Origin: Cytophagales bacterium
GTDB taxonomy: Bacteria > Bacteroidota > Bacteroidia > Cytophagales > Amoebophilaceae
Reading direction: 5' to 3'
Assembly: GCA_020629455.1 (NCBI GenBank)
Contig: JAHDDH010000001.1
Span: 69,703 to 133,702, forward strand
DNA length: 64,000 bases
Below the pieces are notes generated by a model. That model was not told the origin of the DNA, ran no database searches, and saw only the letters and a program-made list of their open reading frames with translations. The position numbers were made by a program, and so were the translations under genes. Shown here piece after piece: positions 29,482 to 40,455 of this stretch. Numbering within the stretch: the first letter of the stretch is position 1; every line of letters begins with the position of its first letter.

Positions 29482-31752
29482 ATGATTTTCAGAAAATACT
29501 TTAATAAGTATGCTTACATTGTGCTTTTTTTTTTTGCGAGTATTGTTTTTCAGCAATGCAGGTGTAATCAAGTAAAAATAGCCCAAATGGTAGACCTCTG
29601 GGGATTACATACCACCATGGAAAAAGCACAATATGAATATTGTATCAATAACAAGAATACTTTTCTTTTAAAGGGGGGTATTTCAAAAAATAATATTAAT
29701 GCTACAGACTTGCATCAGCATTTTGTGTGGATTAAAAAAGGAAAAGACAAAAATGTAGTACTCAAAGAGGCCAATACAGCACTTGTAGACGATATTTTAG
29801 CTACACAAGGCAAAGAACAAAAAATTTATGCTTGTGCTTCTCATGCAGATATATTCTGTGCTTATGCAGGCAAATACCAAGCAGACCAATCAGTGACGGT
29901 TACAGATCAAGACGCTGTTTTAGCTGACAATACATATACTATTTATCATGTGATCACCACAGACAAACAAGATATTTTTTTCAGCGCAGAGAATGAAAAT
30001 GCCAAAGTAAAAAAAACTCAACTTAGAAATATTCCTCAAAAAAATAATTTAAAGGTCACGATTCCTAAAAATGAATGCAAAAGATTACCTCAACAAGGAT
30101 TACCGATCCAATTTGATATAAAAGCAACTTTGACCAATGTACCAGCATCAAAGTCTTTCAAAAAATATACACTTTTTATCAAAAAAGGATTTAACGCAGA
30201 CGTCAATCAATTAGCCACAAGCATTTTAAAAAAAATAATAGGAAAATCTTCTGGTTTTTCACAAATCAACAACCAAGATATAGTGATGTACGTAGACCCT
30301 AATCCTGCTGTTATAGCTAATGCTACTTCTATAACAATGTGTAACCAAGAAACAGACAAAATCGACGAAAAAAAACATTACTTTAAGCCAGGAGCTACTT
30401 ATGATGTATATACTTTATTGGCAGATGCTACTGAAAAGAGAGTATATTACAACGAAAATAAGCCAGTACAAGTACAAATACCTGAAATTATCAAGTTAAG
30501 CATGTTGGATGCTCAAATAAATAAATTTATAGCTTTTATACCAAATATTGATTTTACAAATCAATATGAAGCCTTAATTTCTTTTAAAAATCTTTCTTGT
30601 AAAATTGATGCCATAGATGGAACTTGTAATGCTTCTGTACAAACAGGATTTTATTTTACTAAAAATAATCAAGCAACACCTACTACAACAATTCAAACAA
30701 ATACGCTAAATACTCTACACAAAATAAATAATGATTTATATTGTGTGGAAATTAACCAACCAGTATCTAAAAATCAAAAGATTCAATGCAGCAACCAATT
30801 ATTTATTAATAATAATACTTTAACCCTAGGAGAAACCTATTATGTATATGCCTTTGTAATATTTGGTGGTGTTACTTTTTATAGTGAAAATTATAAAGAA
30901 ATCCATATACCTTATGCCAATGGACAAGCTATGAAAAATATACTAGATGCAGCGGATGTACATGCGGATCCATTAAGTCCAAATTTCGAAATTATTTTTG
31001 ATGCGAATAATGCTGCTGTTGATAAAAAAAATGTAAATGATATTATAAACGGGAGCATACATGGTGAAAATTTGGCAAATGTAAAAGCAGGATTGATATT
31101 TAATGAACAAATTATTGGTGCACCAAAAAATGATATGTTGAATTTTGGAAGAGTAATAGGTACTTCTCAAAAAGAAGTACAATACAAAGAAAGCTATGCA
31201 AATTTGCAAGAATCTATTGATGATATGAAAAAGAGGACAAAAAATGAATATAAGTATAAGGCAGGAAAAATTTTAAAAGAAAATAAAACATACCATACAT
31301 ATTTAGCAGTATATGGTAATGAAAAGGGCTATAACATAAGCTATGCTGATCAAGCAGAAACAATTTTTATTACAAAAGTTGCCAAAAAAATAACAACACC
31401 AAAATATAGAAATAAGGTGATCTATGAATCTGAAGAAGAAAAAATGGAGTTAGGTACTAAAAAACAAAATATAGTTATATACAAAAATGTGATAAAAGGA
31501 GTAGATAACAATAAAAAAATAAAAATAGAAAAAGAATCAGAAAATGAATATAGTATAGGGGAAATACAGGTCAATGAAAACTACAATACAGGAAATCAAA
31601 ATATAAAAAAAAGTGAAGTAGTACCACTAGACTATGACATATTTAAACAACTTTCTAAAGATCAAAAATGGACACAAGCCAATATTGATAGAATAAAACA
31701 AGGAATAGAATACGGTCAATATAGTCAATATATTGGTGATCTGTTCGCATAA
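29482..31752 (+). CDS. large putative surface lipoprotein with four FN3-like motif repeats
   Basis: Signal peptide, lipobox VFQQC; motif T-Y-x-x-Y recurs at 29932, 30397, 30835, 31288. Confidence 0.75.
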   Translation: MIFRKYFNKYAYIVLFFFASIVFQQCRCNQVKIAQMVDLWGLHTTMEKAQYEYCINNKNTFLLKGGISKNNINATDLHQHFVWIKKGKDKNVVLKEANTALVDDILATQGKEQKIYACASHADIFCAYAGKYQADQSVTVTDQDAVLADNTYTIYHVITTDKQDIFFSAENENAKVKKTQLRNIPQKNNLKVTIPKNECKRLPQQGLPIQFDIKATLTNVPASKSFKKYTLFIKKGFNADVNQLATSILKKIIGKSSGFSQINNQDIVMYVDPNPAVIANATSITMCNQETDKIDEKKHYFKPGATYDVYTLLADATEKRVYYNENKPVQVQIPEIIKLSMLDAQINKFIAFIPNIDFTNQYEALISFKNLSCKIDAIDGTCNASVQTGFYFTKNNQATPTTTIQTNTLNTLHKINNDLYCVEINQPVSKNQKIQCSNQLFINNNTLTLGETYYVYAFVIFGGVTFYSENYKEIHIPYANGQAMKNILDAADVHADPLSPNFEIIFDANNAAVDKKNVNDIINGSIHGENLANVKAGLIFNEQIIGAPKNDMLNFGRVIGTSQKEVQYKESYANLQESIDDMKKRTKNEYKYKAGKILKENKTYHTYLAVYGNEKGYNISYADQAETIFITKVAKKITTPKYRNKVIYESEEEKMELGTKKQNIVIYKNVIKGVDNNKKIKIEKESENEYSIGEIQVNENYNTGNQNIKKSEVVPLDYDIFKQLSKDQKWTQANIDRIKQGIEYGQYSQYIGDLFA

Positions 31753-33685
31753 TTCCTTGTGGAATTCCTGGCACAAATCGCTTGCTACCTTGGCTTCAAA
31801 TCAGGTGAAGCCAGTGCTTATTCATATTCATTTTGCTGCGTGTCATTGGTGTCATGTCATGGAGCAAACTACTTTTGCCGATGCATCGGTCATGGATTAT
31901 ATGCATCGGCATTTTTTTTGTATCAAAATAGACAAAGAAACCCATCCTTCACTCAACGCATGGTATACCCAATCCCTGCAAAACATGGGCATTGCTACGG
32001 GTTGGCCTTTGCATGCTTTTTGTTTGCCTAATCTTTTGCCTTTTTTGGGAGGTACTTATTTTTCCAAAAAAGATTGGATGGCTTTGCTCAAACATGTTTT
32101 GTATGTATACCATCATCATCGGCCTTTGCTTGAAAAAAGCGCGGGGCATTTTTCAAAAATGCCTACGCCTCCTCAGTTTCATAGTGCCTCTCCTCAAGTA
32201 GAGATAGCATGGTCTGCTTATCTCCAATCTATGCTTCAAGCATTGCATCCTTTGTATGGAAGTATAAAAAAAGATGTACAATTTCCACTGACAACTGTTT
32301 ATCAAGTATTGTTAGCATCTTATGCCATTACTCATATACCTTCTTATTTAGTATCCTTAAACAATATTTTACAAAGCATATCCTCAGGAGGTATTTATGA
32401 TCATTTAACCGGAGGCTTTGCGCGTTATGCCTTGGATGAAAAATGGAAAATACCACATTTTGAAAAAATGCTTGCCGATAATGCGTTGCTTTTGGACCTT
32501 TATGCAAAGGCTCATCATTGTACACAAGCAAAGTATACATCTGTTATCAAAAAAACATTGCAATGGATAGAAGATATTTTTTTCTCTGCTACAGGTGGTT
32601 ATTACAACACTTTAGATGCTGATAGCGAAGGTATTGAAGGACAATATTATACTTGGACAATAGAAGAAATCCAGCAGGTATTATCCCCCGAAGCAGCAGC
32701 AGTCATTATCCAACATTACCAAATAACAGCAAAAGGGAATTGGCAAAAAGGATATAATGTGCTCTATAAAACAAAAACACCTGATCCTACTGCTCAAGTT
32801 TTATTATCCAAAGCAGAAAAAAAACTATGTCAAGTCCGTCAAAAAAGAATAGCGCCTGCTTTAGAAAAAAAAAAAATTGTTGCACATAATGCTATGTTGT
32901 TGCAAAGTTTTGTATCGGCTTATCATGCTTTGAAAGAAAAAAAAATATTGCAGAAAGCCGTCTCTTTAGCTACAGTCCTTTGGCAACATATCCAGCAAAA
33001 AAAAATTATGAAACGCATGATGGAAGCGGATGTTGCATCTTCTCCGGGCACTTTGATCGATTATGCCTGGGTAATACAAGCCTATGTTGCACTCTATCAA
33101 GCAACATTTTCATTGTCATGGTTAGATAAAGCTAAAAGTATTTTAGAAGATGTATTAATTTTTTTTTATGATGTTGAAGATGGTTTTTTTTTTGAATCTC
33201 CTCGTCAAACCATCCCTAATTTTTTACAAGCAAAATATTTAACAGATGATGTATACCCCAATGCCAATGCTATTTTGGGGTATCAGCTATATAAAATAGG
33301 ATCTTTTTATAATAACGAACGATACCATGCCATGGCTACAAAAATGTATCAAAATGTAGCCTCTCAGCTACAGTCATCGCCTATTTTATGGGCCAGTTGG
33401 TCTAAGCTTTGTTTTACACAACAAGATTACACACCTTTATTCATGATTATAGGAAAAGACGCCTTGCAAGTATCCAACACACTTCACATGTTATATCCTG
33501 GACCAAAAATGATTGCAGGCACATATCATCCTCAGAATGCATTGCCTATTTTATCTAATAAACCTTGGGTTGCAGATACTACAATGATTTATACTTGTGT
33601 AGGAAAAACTTGTTTACCACCCACCACATATGTGTCTTCATTGCTACATATGCTCAAAAAAAGGTTCATCAGTAAATGGTCTTAA
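31733..33685 (+). CDS. thioredoxin-domain protein, YyaL/DUF255 family
   Basis: FAACHWCHVMEQTTFAD; GGIYDHLTGGFARYALDEKWKIPHFEKMLADNALLL; TLDADSEGIEGQYYTW. Confidence 0.92.
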   Translation: MVICSHNSLWNSWHKSLATLASNQVKPVLIHIHFAACHWCHVMEQTTFADASVMDYMHRHFFCIKIDKETHPSLNAWYTQSLQNMGIATGWPLHAFCLPNLLPFLGGTYFSKKDWMALLKHVLYVYHHHRPLLEKSAGHFSKMPTPPQFHSASPQVEIAWSAYLQSMLQALHPLYGSIKKDVQFPLTTVYQVLLASYAITHIPSYLVSLNNILQSISSGGIYDHLTGGFARYALDEKWKIPHFEKMLADNALLLDLYAKAHHCTQAKYTSVIKKTLQWIEDIFFSATGGYYNTLDADSEGIEGQYYTWTIEEIQQVLSPEAAAVIIQHYQITAKGNWQKGYNVLYKTKTPDPTAQVLLSKAEKKLCQVRQKRIAPALEKKKIVAHNAMLLQSFVSAYHALKEKKILQKAVSLATVLWQHIQQKKIMKRMMEADVASSPGTLIDYAWVIQAYVALYQATFSLSWLDKAKSILEDVLIFFYDVEDGFFFESPRQTIPNFLQAKYLTDDVYPNANAILGYQLYKIGSFYNNERYHAMATKMYQNVASQLQSSPILWASWSKLCFTQQDYTPLFMIIGKDALQVSNTLHMLYPGPKMIAGTYHPQNALPILSNKPWVADTTMIYTCVGKTCLPPTTYVSSLLHMLKKRFISKWS

Positions 33686-33723
33686 GCGTTTCAAGATCTT
33701 TAAATTTTTGTAGATTATAAGCT

Positions 33724-35031
33724 ATGGAAAATATTTTAGCCATCGTAGGAAGGCCCAATGTAGGTAAGTCTACGCTATTCAATCGGTTAGTAGAAGAGCG
33801 AAAAGCCATTATGGACAATGAAAGTGGTATTACCCGCGACAGACATTATGGAACAGCTCACTGGAATGGAGAAATTTTTACGGTAGTGGATACAGGTGGC
33901 TATGTAGAAAATTCGAAAGATATTTTTGAACAAGCGATTAAAAATCAAGTAAAAATAGCTTTAGAAGAAGCAAATGCTATTGTTTGGATGGTGAATGTAA
34001 AAGAAGGCATTACACCTTTGGACAGAGAATTTTTAGTAATTTTGAGAAAAATTACCAAGCCTGTTTTTTTAGTAATCAATAAAGTAGACAGTCATCAAGA
34101 TTATCTCAAAGTGCATGAATTTCATGCTTTGGGTATTAGTTCACTTTATAGTCTTTCTGCTATCAATGGCAGTGGTACAGGTGATTTGCTCGATCATATC
34201 GTAACAGCATTTCCAAAAAAAACTATAACCGAAGCAGCTGCTGTATTGCCTAAAATAGCAATTTTGGGAAGGCCCAACGTAGGAAAATCATCTTTGCTCA
34301 ATGTATTGCTTAAGCAAGAAAGAAATATTGTAACACCTATCAGCGGCACTACTAGAGATACTATTGATACTGTCTACAATCAGTTTGGTAAAAAATTTAT
34401 ACTGACAGATACGGCAGGCATCCGTAAAAAAGCCAAAGTAAAAGAAGCCATTGAGTTTTATGCGGTGCTGCGCTCTATAAAAGCGCTACAAAAATCAGAT
34501 GTATGTATGATTATACTCGATGCTACACAAGGTTTAGAAGCACAAGACATGCAAATTTTAAAATTAGCGCATCGATATCAAAAGGGAGTAGTAATTTTAG
34601 TGAATAAATGGGATTTGATTTCAAAAGATCATATGACAATGCCTCATTATATTAAAACATTGCAAGAGAAGATTGCTCCTTGGCAACACATTCCAGTCAT
34701 TTTTACTTCTATGCTGACTAAACAGCGGGTATATCAAGCCATTGATCAAGCGCTCGTGGTATATCAAAATAGAAAACAAAGCATTTCGACTGCCAGGCTC
34801 AATAAAGTTATGTTAGAGGTTATTGAAAGGTATCCTCCGCCTGCTTATAAAGGAAAGCATATTAAAATAAAATATGTTACGCAATTGCCTACGCATACGC
34901 CAATTTTTGCTTTTTTCTGTAATCTTCCACAGTATGTGAGGCTTCCTTATCAACGTTATCTTGAAAATCAAATGAGAAAGCATTTTTCTTTTGAAGGAGT
35001 ACCTTTAAAACTTTTTTTTAGAAAAAAATAA
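33724..35031 (+). CDS. der: ribosome biogenesis GTPase Der (EngA)
   Basis: Two GTPase domains: GRPNVGKSTLFNRL and GRPNVGKSSLLNVL; C-terminal KH-like domain. Confidence 0.98.
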   Translation: MENILAIVGRPNVGKSTLFNRLVEERKAIMDNESGITRDRHYGTAHWNGEIFTVVDTGGYVENSKDIFEQAIKNQVKIALEEANAIVWMVNVKEGITPLDREFLVILRKITKPVFLVINKVDSHQDYLKVHEFHALGISSLYSLSAINGSGTGDLLDHIVTAFPKKTITEAAAVLPKIAILGRPNVGKSSLLNVLLKQERNIVTPISGTTRDTIDTVYNQFGKKFILTDTAGIRKKAKVKEAIEFYAVLRSIKALQKSDVCMIILDATQGLEAQDMQILKLAHRYQKGVVILVNKWDLISKDHMTMPHYIKTLQEKIAPWQHIPVIFTSMLTKQRVYQAIDQALVVYQNRKQSISTARLNKVMLEVIERYPPPAYKGKHIKIKYVTQLPTHTPIFAFFCNLPQYVRLPYQRYLENQMRKHFSFEGVPLKLFFRKK

Positions 35032-35075
35032 AATAAGCTGTAGGCTGTTGCTTTGTCAAAAATATATTTACTTTT

Positions 35076-35702
35076 GTGCAAAAAAATAAACATGGTATTT
35101 ACTTAAAGTTTTTTTACATAAAATTTTCGGCGTTGATCAAACTATCTTTTCTGGGCTATTTAGAGCTGCTAGCGGCTCTTTTGCTCGTGACTTCTACATG
35201 GCTACAAGCAAAAGAAAAAATTATTGCTTGGTGTATTGCTATCATCAGTATTCTTTTTAACATTTTTATTCTTTATTCCTTTACTTTATATGCCCAGTGT
35301 ATCACCAATTTTGTAGAGTTGGTGATTAGTATCTACGGCTGGTATGTATGGAATAAAAGGCATACACAACAAAAAGTAACTATTCTACGCATACCTATAC
35401 AAAAATTATTGTATTTATTGGCTATAGCTGTTTTATGCAGTATATTTTTGCAGAATATGGCTATTGCCTTTCATTTAACGTTGAATGCTTGGGATCCTTA
35501 TTATATTGTTTTTGTATGCATTGCTGATTGGTGTATTATCAAAAAAAAAATAGAAGGATGGATCCTTTGGATTTTTTTAGATTTTTTTGGCGTTATACTA
35601 TTTTATTACAAAGGATTTTATATATATACCCTTCTCCATTGTATATACGTTATTTGTTCTTTCTACGGTTTTTTTGCTTGGAAAAAATATATTTCTTCAT
35701 AA
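35076..35702 (+). CDS. pnuC: nicotinamide riboside transporter PnuC
   Basis: GYLELLAALLLVTSTWLQAKEKIIAWCIAIISILFNIFILYSFTLYAQ...SIYGWYVW. Confidence 0.87.
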   Translation: MQKNKHGIYLKFFYIKFSALIKLSFLGYLELLAALLLVTSTWLQAKEKIIAWCIAIISILFNIFILYSFTLYAQCITNFVELVISIYGWYVWNKRHTQQKVTILRIPIQKLLYLLAIAVLCSIFLQNMAIAFHLTLNAWDPYYIVFVCIADWCIIKKKIEGWILWIFLDFFGVILFYYKGFYIYTLLHCIYVICSFYGFFAWKKYISS

Positions 35703-36082
35703 AAAAGCAAGTCTGCCTATCGCACGCTATCGTTTTCGATAGCGTGAGGAAAGTCCGGACAACATAGAGTAACCTACTTCTTAACAAGAAGGCATGTTTG
35801 GAAAGATATGACAGCCAGTGCCACAGAAAATAAACCGCCTTTTTTAGGTAAGGGTGAAAAGGTGAGGTAAGAGCTCACCGCTTTATTGGTGACAATAAAG
35901 GCAGGGGTAAACCTTAGGTGTTGCAAGGCCAAATAGGTACTACTTTCTTGTTGACTATACAAGAAAACAAATGACTCGTTTGTATTGCGTAGTATGGGTA
36001 GGCTGCTAGAGGCTATCAGTGATGATAGTCCCAGATAAATGATAGGCTATATACAGAATCCGGCTTATAGACTTGCTTTTTT
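35702..36082 (+). ncRNA. rnpB: RNase P RNA, class A
   Basis: GAGGAAAGTCCGGACA near 5' end, ACAGAATCCGGCTTATAGA near 3' end, terminal pairing AAGCAAGTCT / AGACTTGCTT. Confidence 0.95.
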
Positions 36083-36293
36083 AATGTCAATGTCGTTAAA
36101 ATGAAATATTTATAATATTTTTTTAACGCATGATAAAGTAAAAAATATATTTATTCATATGTAGCATGAGCGTTTTTGATGTACTTACATGATTACAATA
36201 TATTTGAGAAAATTTATCAATAAAGGGTAGTAAATATTAAAATATTAATATATTCAGATAATTTTTACATAAAAAATATAATTATTATCTATT

Positions 36294-37022
36294 ATGAAAA
36301 AAAATCTTCATACTGATTATATACGTCCTACAATGAACAATATGGGGATCAGTACCACTGTACCTAATGAACTGACAGAAGCATTTTTACTTTGGGTAGA
36401 GCAAGCCAAAGGACATCATTTAGATATTGGTGCTGCTTATGGGATAGCTACTTTGCCTGCTTTAGCCAAGGGAGCTCATATTACTGCTGTTGATTTATCA
36501 CAAGCACATTTGGATATTCTTCTTGAGAGTTGTCCTGAAAATTTGAAAAAAAAATTGATTACTAAAACAGGTCGTTTGCCATACACATTACAATTTGCGC
36601 CTAATAGTTTTGAAGGAATTCATATTTCTCAAGTATTGCACTTTTTGAGAGGAGTAGAAATAGAAGAAAGTTTGGCATTGGCTTTTGAATGGCTTAAACC
36701 AGGAGGTAAAATATTTACCCTTTCTTGTAGTCCTTATACTGGTGCTTTAAAAGCTCATACTCTGCCTTATTATGAGGAAAGAAAAAAACAAAATATACCT
36801 TGGCCAGGAGAGTTAGAAAATGTTATGGATTATTCCAATCATCCTATTACGAAGAATATGCCTCCTTTTTTTCATCTTTTAGAAGATACTATTTTGAGAC
36901 AAGCATTTGAAAAACAAGGTTTTATTATTGAAAGATGCGAGCTAGGAACTATTGAACTTTTGCCAGCAGATTATCAAAATGATGGTAGAGAAGATGTTTA
37001 TCTCATTGCTCGTAAACCGTAA
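36294..37022 (+). CDS. SAM-dependent methyltransferase
   Basis: GHHLDIGAAYGIATLPALAKGAHITAVDLSQAHLDIL; AFEWLKPGGKIFTLS. Confidence 0.85.
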   Translation: MKKNLHTDYIRPTMNNMGISTTVPNELTEAFLLWVEQAKGHHLDIGAAYGIATLPALAKGAHITAVDLSQAHLDILLESCPENLKKKLITKTGRLPYTLQFAPNSFEGIHISQVLHFLRGVEIEESLALAFEWLKPGGKIFTLSCSPYTGALKAHTLPYYEERKKQNIPWPGELENVMDYSNHPITKNMPPFFHLLEDTILRQAFEKQGFIIERCELGTIELLPADYQNDGREDVYLIARKP

Positions 37023-37046
37023 TTTTATTTAATTATTTTTTCCCTT

Positions 37047-37643
37047 ATGTATTTCCTAAAATATTTTTTCTTTTTTTTACTTTTATCATCCTATGGCCAT
37101 ACGTATGGGCAAGCGATTCATGCAGATTATGCGGTATTTTTGAGCAGTGAAAAAGAAACGATGGAAAAGGCTTTGCAGCAAATGATCATCAAGCAAAAAA
37201 ATGCAACTGTCCAAATGCGTCATATAGTGCTTATGAGTGATCAAAATAAACTCAATGCTAACACCATCCACACCCTTGCTCAAGAGTTGCATAGAAAGAA
37301 AAAAACGTTGGCAAGATTTTTAGAAAGATGTGGTAAAGAAACATCTGATCAGCTTACTCAATCAGATTTATGGAAGTACATTTGGGATATGAAAGTATCT
37401 CGTAGTGTAAAAAAAAAATATATACACAACCATCATCTGTTTTTGATAGAGCATGCCTATCATCCCAACGAAGATGTTGAAAAATGTATCGAGCATTTTT
37501 TCACTATATTAAAACCTAAAGGATATTGTTATTTTTTTCTAACCGCATTGCAAATGGAAAAAATACAGAAGAAAATAAAAAATATACAAGCCAAATATCC
37601 TGAGACTATCTGTCATTTTTATCCTATAAAAAATTTAACCTAA
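37047..37643 (+). CDS. secreted hypothetical protein with methyltransferase-like C-terminal segment
   Basis: N-terminal signal peptide; [13 protein letters not shown] resembles post-motif-III of Rossmann methyltransferases. Confidence 0.45.
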   Translation: MYFLKYFFFFLLLSSYGHTYGQAIHADYAVFLSSEKETMEKALQQMIIKQKNATVQMRHIVLMSDQNKLNANTIHTLAQELHRKKKTLARFLERCGKETSDQLTQSDLWKYIWDMKVSRSVKKKYIHNHHLFLIEHAYHPNEDVEKCIEHFFTILKPKGYCYFFLTALQMEKIQKKIKNIQAKYPETICHFYPIKNLT

Positions 37644-37650
37644 ACTTTTT

Positions 37651-38475
37651 ATGAAAAATCATTGGCCTTCCCTGATCGATGCTGCTTGGGAAAACCATGC
37701 CTTATTGAAAGAGTCTAAAACAATTACCACTATTCAAGACATTTTAGCAGCTTTAGACCAAGGATTTATCCGTGTGGCTTCTTATGAAAAAGAGCAATGG
37801 ATTATTCATGAATGGATTAAAAAAGCAGTAACACTTTATTTTGCAATTTGTAAGATGCAAGTCTACCATGCAGATCCTTGTGTATACTATGATAAAATTC
37901 CCCTAAAAAAAGATTATGCACAAAAAGGGGTAAGAGTAATTCCCTCAGCTGTTGCACGATATGGAGCTTATGTAGCTCCTGGTGCTGTGCTTTTAGATGC
38001 TTTTGTCAACATTGGTGCTTATATAGGAGAAAATACACTGATTGACATAAAAGCAGGTATAGGAAGTTGTGCCCAAATTGGTAAAAATATTCATATCAGT
38101 GCAGGAGTTATCATAGGGGGGGTTTTGGAGCCTATACAAGCCAAACCTGTCATTATAGAAGATGGTGCCTTTATAGGTGCCAATAGTGTAATAGTAGAAG
38201 GGGTACATATAGGAAAAAAAGCAGTCATTGCTGCTGGTGTTACACTGACGGCCACTACAAAGATCATTGATGTCAATCAAAAAGCTGAAGAACAAAATTT
38301 AGAAAGAGGTTATATTCCTGACAATGCTGTAGTAGTACCAGGCACTGTAAAGAAAAAATTTGTTGCTGGTGAGTATTATATGCCTTGTGCTATGATTATT
38401 GGAGAACGAAAAAAAAGTACAGATGAAAAAACAGCTTTGAATAATACGTTAAGAGCTTTTGATCTTTCAGTATAA
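37651..38475 (+). CDS. dapD: 2,3,4,5-tetrahydropyridine-2,6-dicarboxylate N-succinyltransferase
   Basis: Left-handed beta-helix hexapeptides; [58 protein letters not shown]. Confidence 0.96.
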   Translation: MKNHWPSLIDAAWENHALLKESKTITTIQDILAALDQGFIRVASYEKEQWIIHEWIKKAVTLYFAICKMQVYHADPCVYYDKIPLKKDYAQKGVRVIPSAVARYGAYVAPGAVLLDAFVNIGAYIGENTLIDIKAGIGSCAQIGKNIHISAGVIIGGVLEPIQAKPVIIEDGAFIGANSVIVEGVHIGKKAVIAAGVTLTATTKIIDVNQKAEEQNLERGYIPDNAVVVPGTVKKKFVAGEYYMPCAMIIGERKKSTDEKTALNNTLRAFDLSV

Positions 38476-38757
38476 ATTTAGTTTTGTGTGAAAATTGTAG
38501 TATCATAGCATAGTCATTTTTCAAAAAAATAATTTTTTAATAGTTTCATTTTAAGAAAGTAATATTATTGAAAATAAAATATTGTGTAGAAGTTTTATTG
38601 ATAGCCTTTACGACTCAAGAGATCAAAAAATAAAAGTATTTATGGCATATATTCAAAACCAAAAGCCATATACAAAAAGTAAATTTATACAGTAAAGAAA
38701 ATTAGTCAATATATACAGATAATATTACCCTATTAAAAAGATGATCTATCACTATTC

Positions 38758-39525
38758 ATGATTATTAAAGTATTGGGAAGTGGAGCATCTTTAGGAGTGC
38801 CTATGCTACAATGTAGCTGTGTTACCTGTACTTCTTTAGATCCAAAAGACAAAAGAACCAGAAGTTCCGTTTTAGTCACTGTGTGTGATAAAAATATTTT
38901 GATTGATATAGGACCTGATTTTAGAGCACAAGCCCTACAACATAAGATTTCTTCGATTGATACATTATTAATTACCCACGAACATAGTGATCATACTGCA
39001 GGACTTGATGACATCAGGCCATTTTATTTTTTTTCGAAAAAAAGTATTCCTTTATATGCTAATGTACGTACGATACAGATGATTCAAAAAAAATTCCATT
39101 ATTTTTTTAACAAAACTGATTCGTCTGGTTGTATGACTTTGCATCCTATTGATTTAGATTATCAAAAAATTAAATTATACGAAGATATTATCATGACACC
39201 TATTTATGTACAACATGACCAGTTGTCTATTTTAGGATTTCGCATACAAGATTTTACCTACATTACAGACGCTAGCAAAATAGATTTTTTAGAAATAGAA
39301 AAAATAAAAGGTTCTCAAGTGTTGATGTTGAATGCTATAGGAAAAAATCAGCATCGTGCTCATTTTTCTTTACAAGAAGCTATATCCTTAGCACAGTATA
39401 TCAATGCTCCCAAAACTTATATTACTCATATGAGTCATTGGATGGAACCATATGCAAAAGTCAGTAGCATTTTATCTTCTAATATTTTTTTAGCTTATGA
39501 TGGTTTGACAATATCTCTTGTTTAA
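38758..39525 (+). CDS. MBL-fold metallo-hydrolase (PhnP-like)
   Basis: LGSGASLGVPMLQCSCVTC; ITHEHSDHTAGLDDIRPF. Confidence 0.88.
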   Translation: MIIKVLGSGASLGVPMLQCSCVTCTSLDPKDKRTRSSVLVTVCDKNILIDIGPDFRAQALQHKISSIDTLLITHEHSDHTAGLDDIRPFYFFSKKSIPLYANVRTIQMIQKKFHYFFNKTDSSGCMTLHPIDLDYQKIKLYEDIIMTPIYVQHDQLSILGFRIQDFTYITDASKIDFLEIEKIKGSQVLMLNAIGKNQHRAHFSLQEAISLAQYINAPKTYITHMSHWMEPYAKVSSILSSNIFLAYDGLTISLV

Positions 39526-39567
39526 AATTTAAAAATTATTCCCCAACATATATCAAAAAATTTTACT

Positions 39568-40362
39568 ATGGCATGGCAAACGATTCAAAAATTTCAACAT
39601 ATTCTTTTTGAACATCATGATGGCATTGCTCGTATCAGTATCAATAGACCTGAAGTGCACAATGCTTTTACACCACTTACGGTAAAAGAAATGTCAGAAG
39701 CTATGACCTATTGTTATCATGAGGTCAATATTCGTGTGGTTATTTTAACAGGTGTAGGGAAAAAAGCTTTTTGTAGTGGTGGTGATCAAAGGTTTAGGAC
39801 TAAGGGAGGGTATGTTGATACACAAGACCAAGTGCCTAGTTTAAATGTTTTGGATTTACAAAAACAGATCAGAAGTATACCGAAGCCTGTCATTGCTGCA
39901 GTGGCTGGATGGGCTATAGGCGGTGGACATGTACTACATGTGGTTTGTGATTTGACTATTGCAGCAGACAATGCACGTTTTGGACAAACAGGACCTAAGG
40001 TAGGGAGTTTTGATGGTGGTTTTGGTGCTTCTTATCTTGCTCGTATTGTTGGACAAAAAAAAGCCAGAGAAATTTGGTTTTTATGTGAGCAATACAATGC
40101 AACAGAAGCATTACAAATGGGTTTGGTGAATAAAGTAGTATCTTTAAAAGATTTAGAAGTTACTTATGTTGCTTGGGCAAAAAAAATAATGGAAAAAAGT
40201 CCTTTAGCTATTCGTTTGTTAAAATCTTCCTTCAATGCAGAGCTTGATGGGCAGGCAGGTATTCAGGAGTTGGCAGGTAATGCCACACATTTGTATTATT
40301 TATCTGATGAAGCACAAGAAGGAAAAAAAGCTTTTTTAGAAAAAAGAAATCCTAAATTTTAA
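39568..40362 (+). CDS. menB: 1,4-dihydroxy-2-naphthoyl-CoA synthase
   Basis: [93 protein letters not shown]. Confidence 0.95.
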   Translation: MAWQTIQKFQHILFEHHDGIARISINRPEVHNAFTPLTVKEMSEAMTYCYHEVNIRVVILTGVGKKAFCSGGDQRFRTKGGYVDTQDQVPSLNVLDLQKQIRSIPKPVIAAVAGWAIGGGHVLHVVCDLTIAADNARFGQTGPKVGSFDGGFGASYLARIVGQKKAREIWFLCEQYNATEALQMGLVNKVVSLKDLEVTYVAWAKKIMEKSPLAIRLLKSSFNAELDGQAGIQELAGNATHLYYLSDEAQEGKKAFLEKRNPKF

Positions 40363-40385
40363 ATAATTTTTTATCAATAAAAAAC

Positions 40386-40404
40386 TATTCCTTTATAAGG
40401 AATA
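40386..40404. repeat. 8-bp perfect inverted repeat TATTCCTT-TAT-AAGGAATA
   Basis: Direct inspection; 24 bp after menB stop. Confidence 0.6.
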
Positions 40405-40455
40405 ATAATTGAATACAAAATTTTTTCGAACATTAAAGATTTTGTTGTGATTGCA

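Noticed and set aside
31733-31800. Possible frameshift at the N-terminus of the YyaL-like gene
   Set aside because: The protein lacks only the first ~15 residues of the usual family start; the catalytic CHWC region and downstream frame are intact
35528-35962. ORFs 35528..35767 (+) and 35774..35962 (-)
   Set aside because: They overlap pnuC and the RNase P RNA; no protein family resemblance
38476-38757. 280-bp AT-rich gap between dapD and the MBL hydrolase as a possible RNA gene
   Set aside because: Only a weak 6-bp inverted repeat (TATGGC/GCCATA); no supported structure
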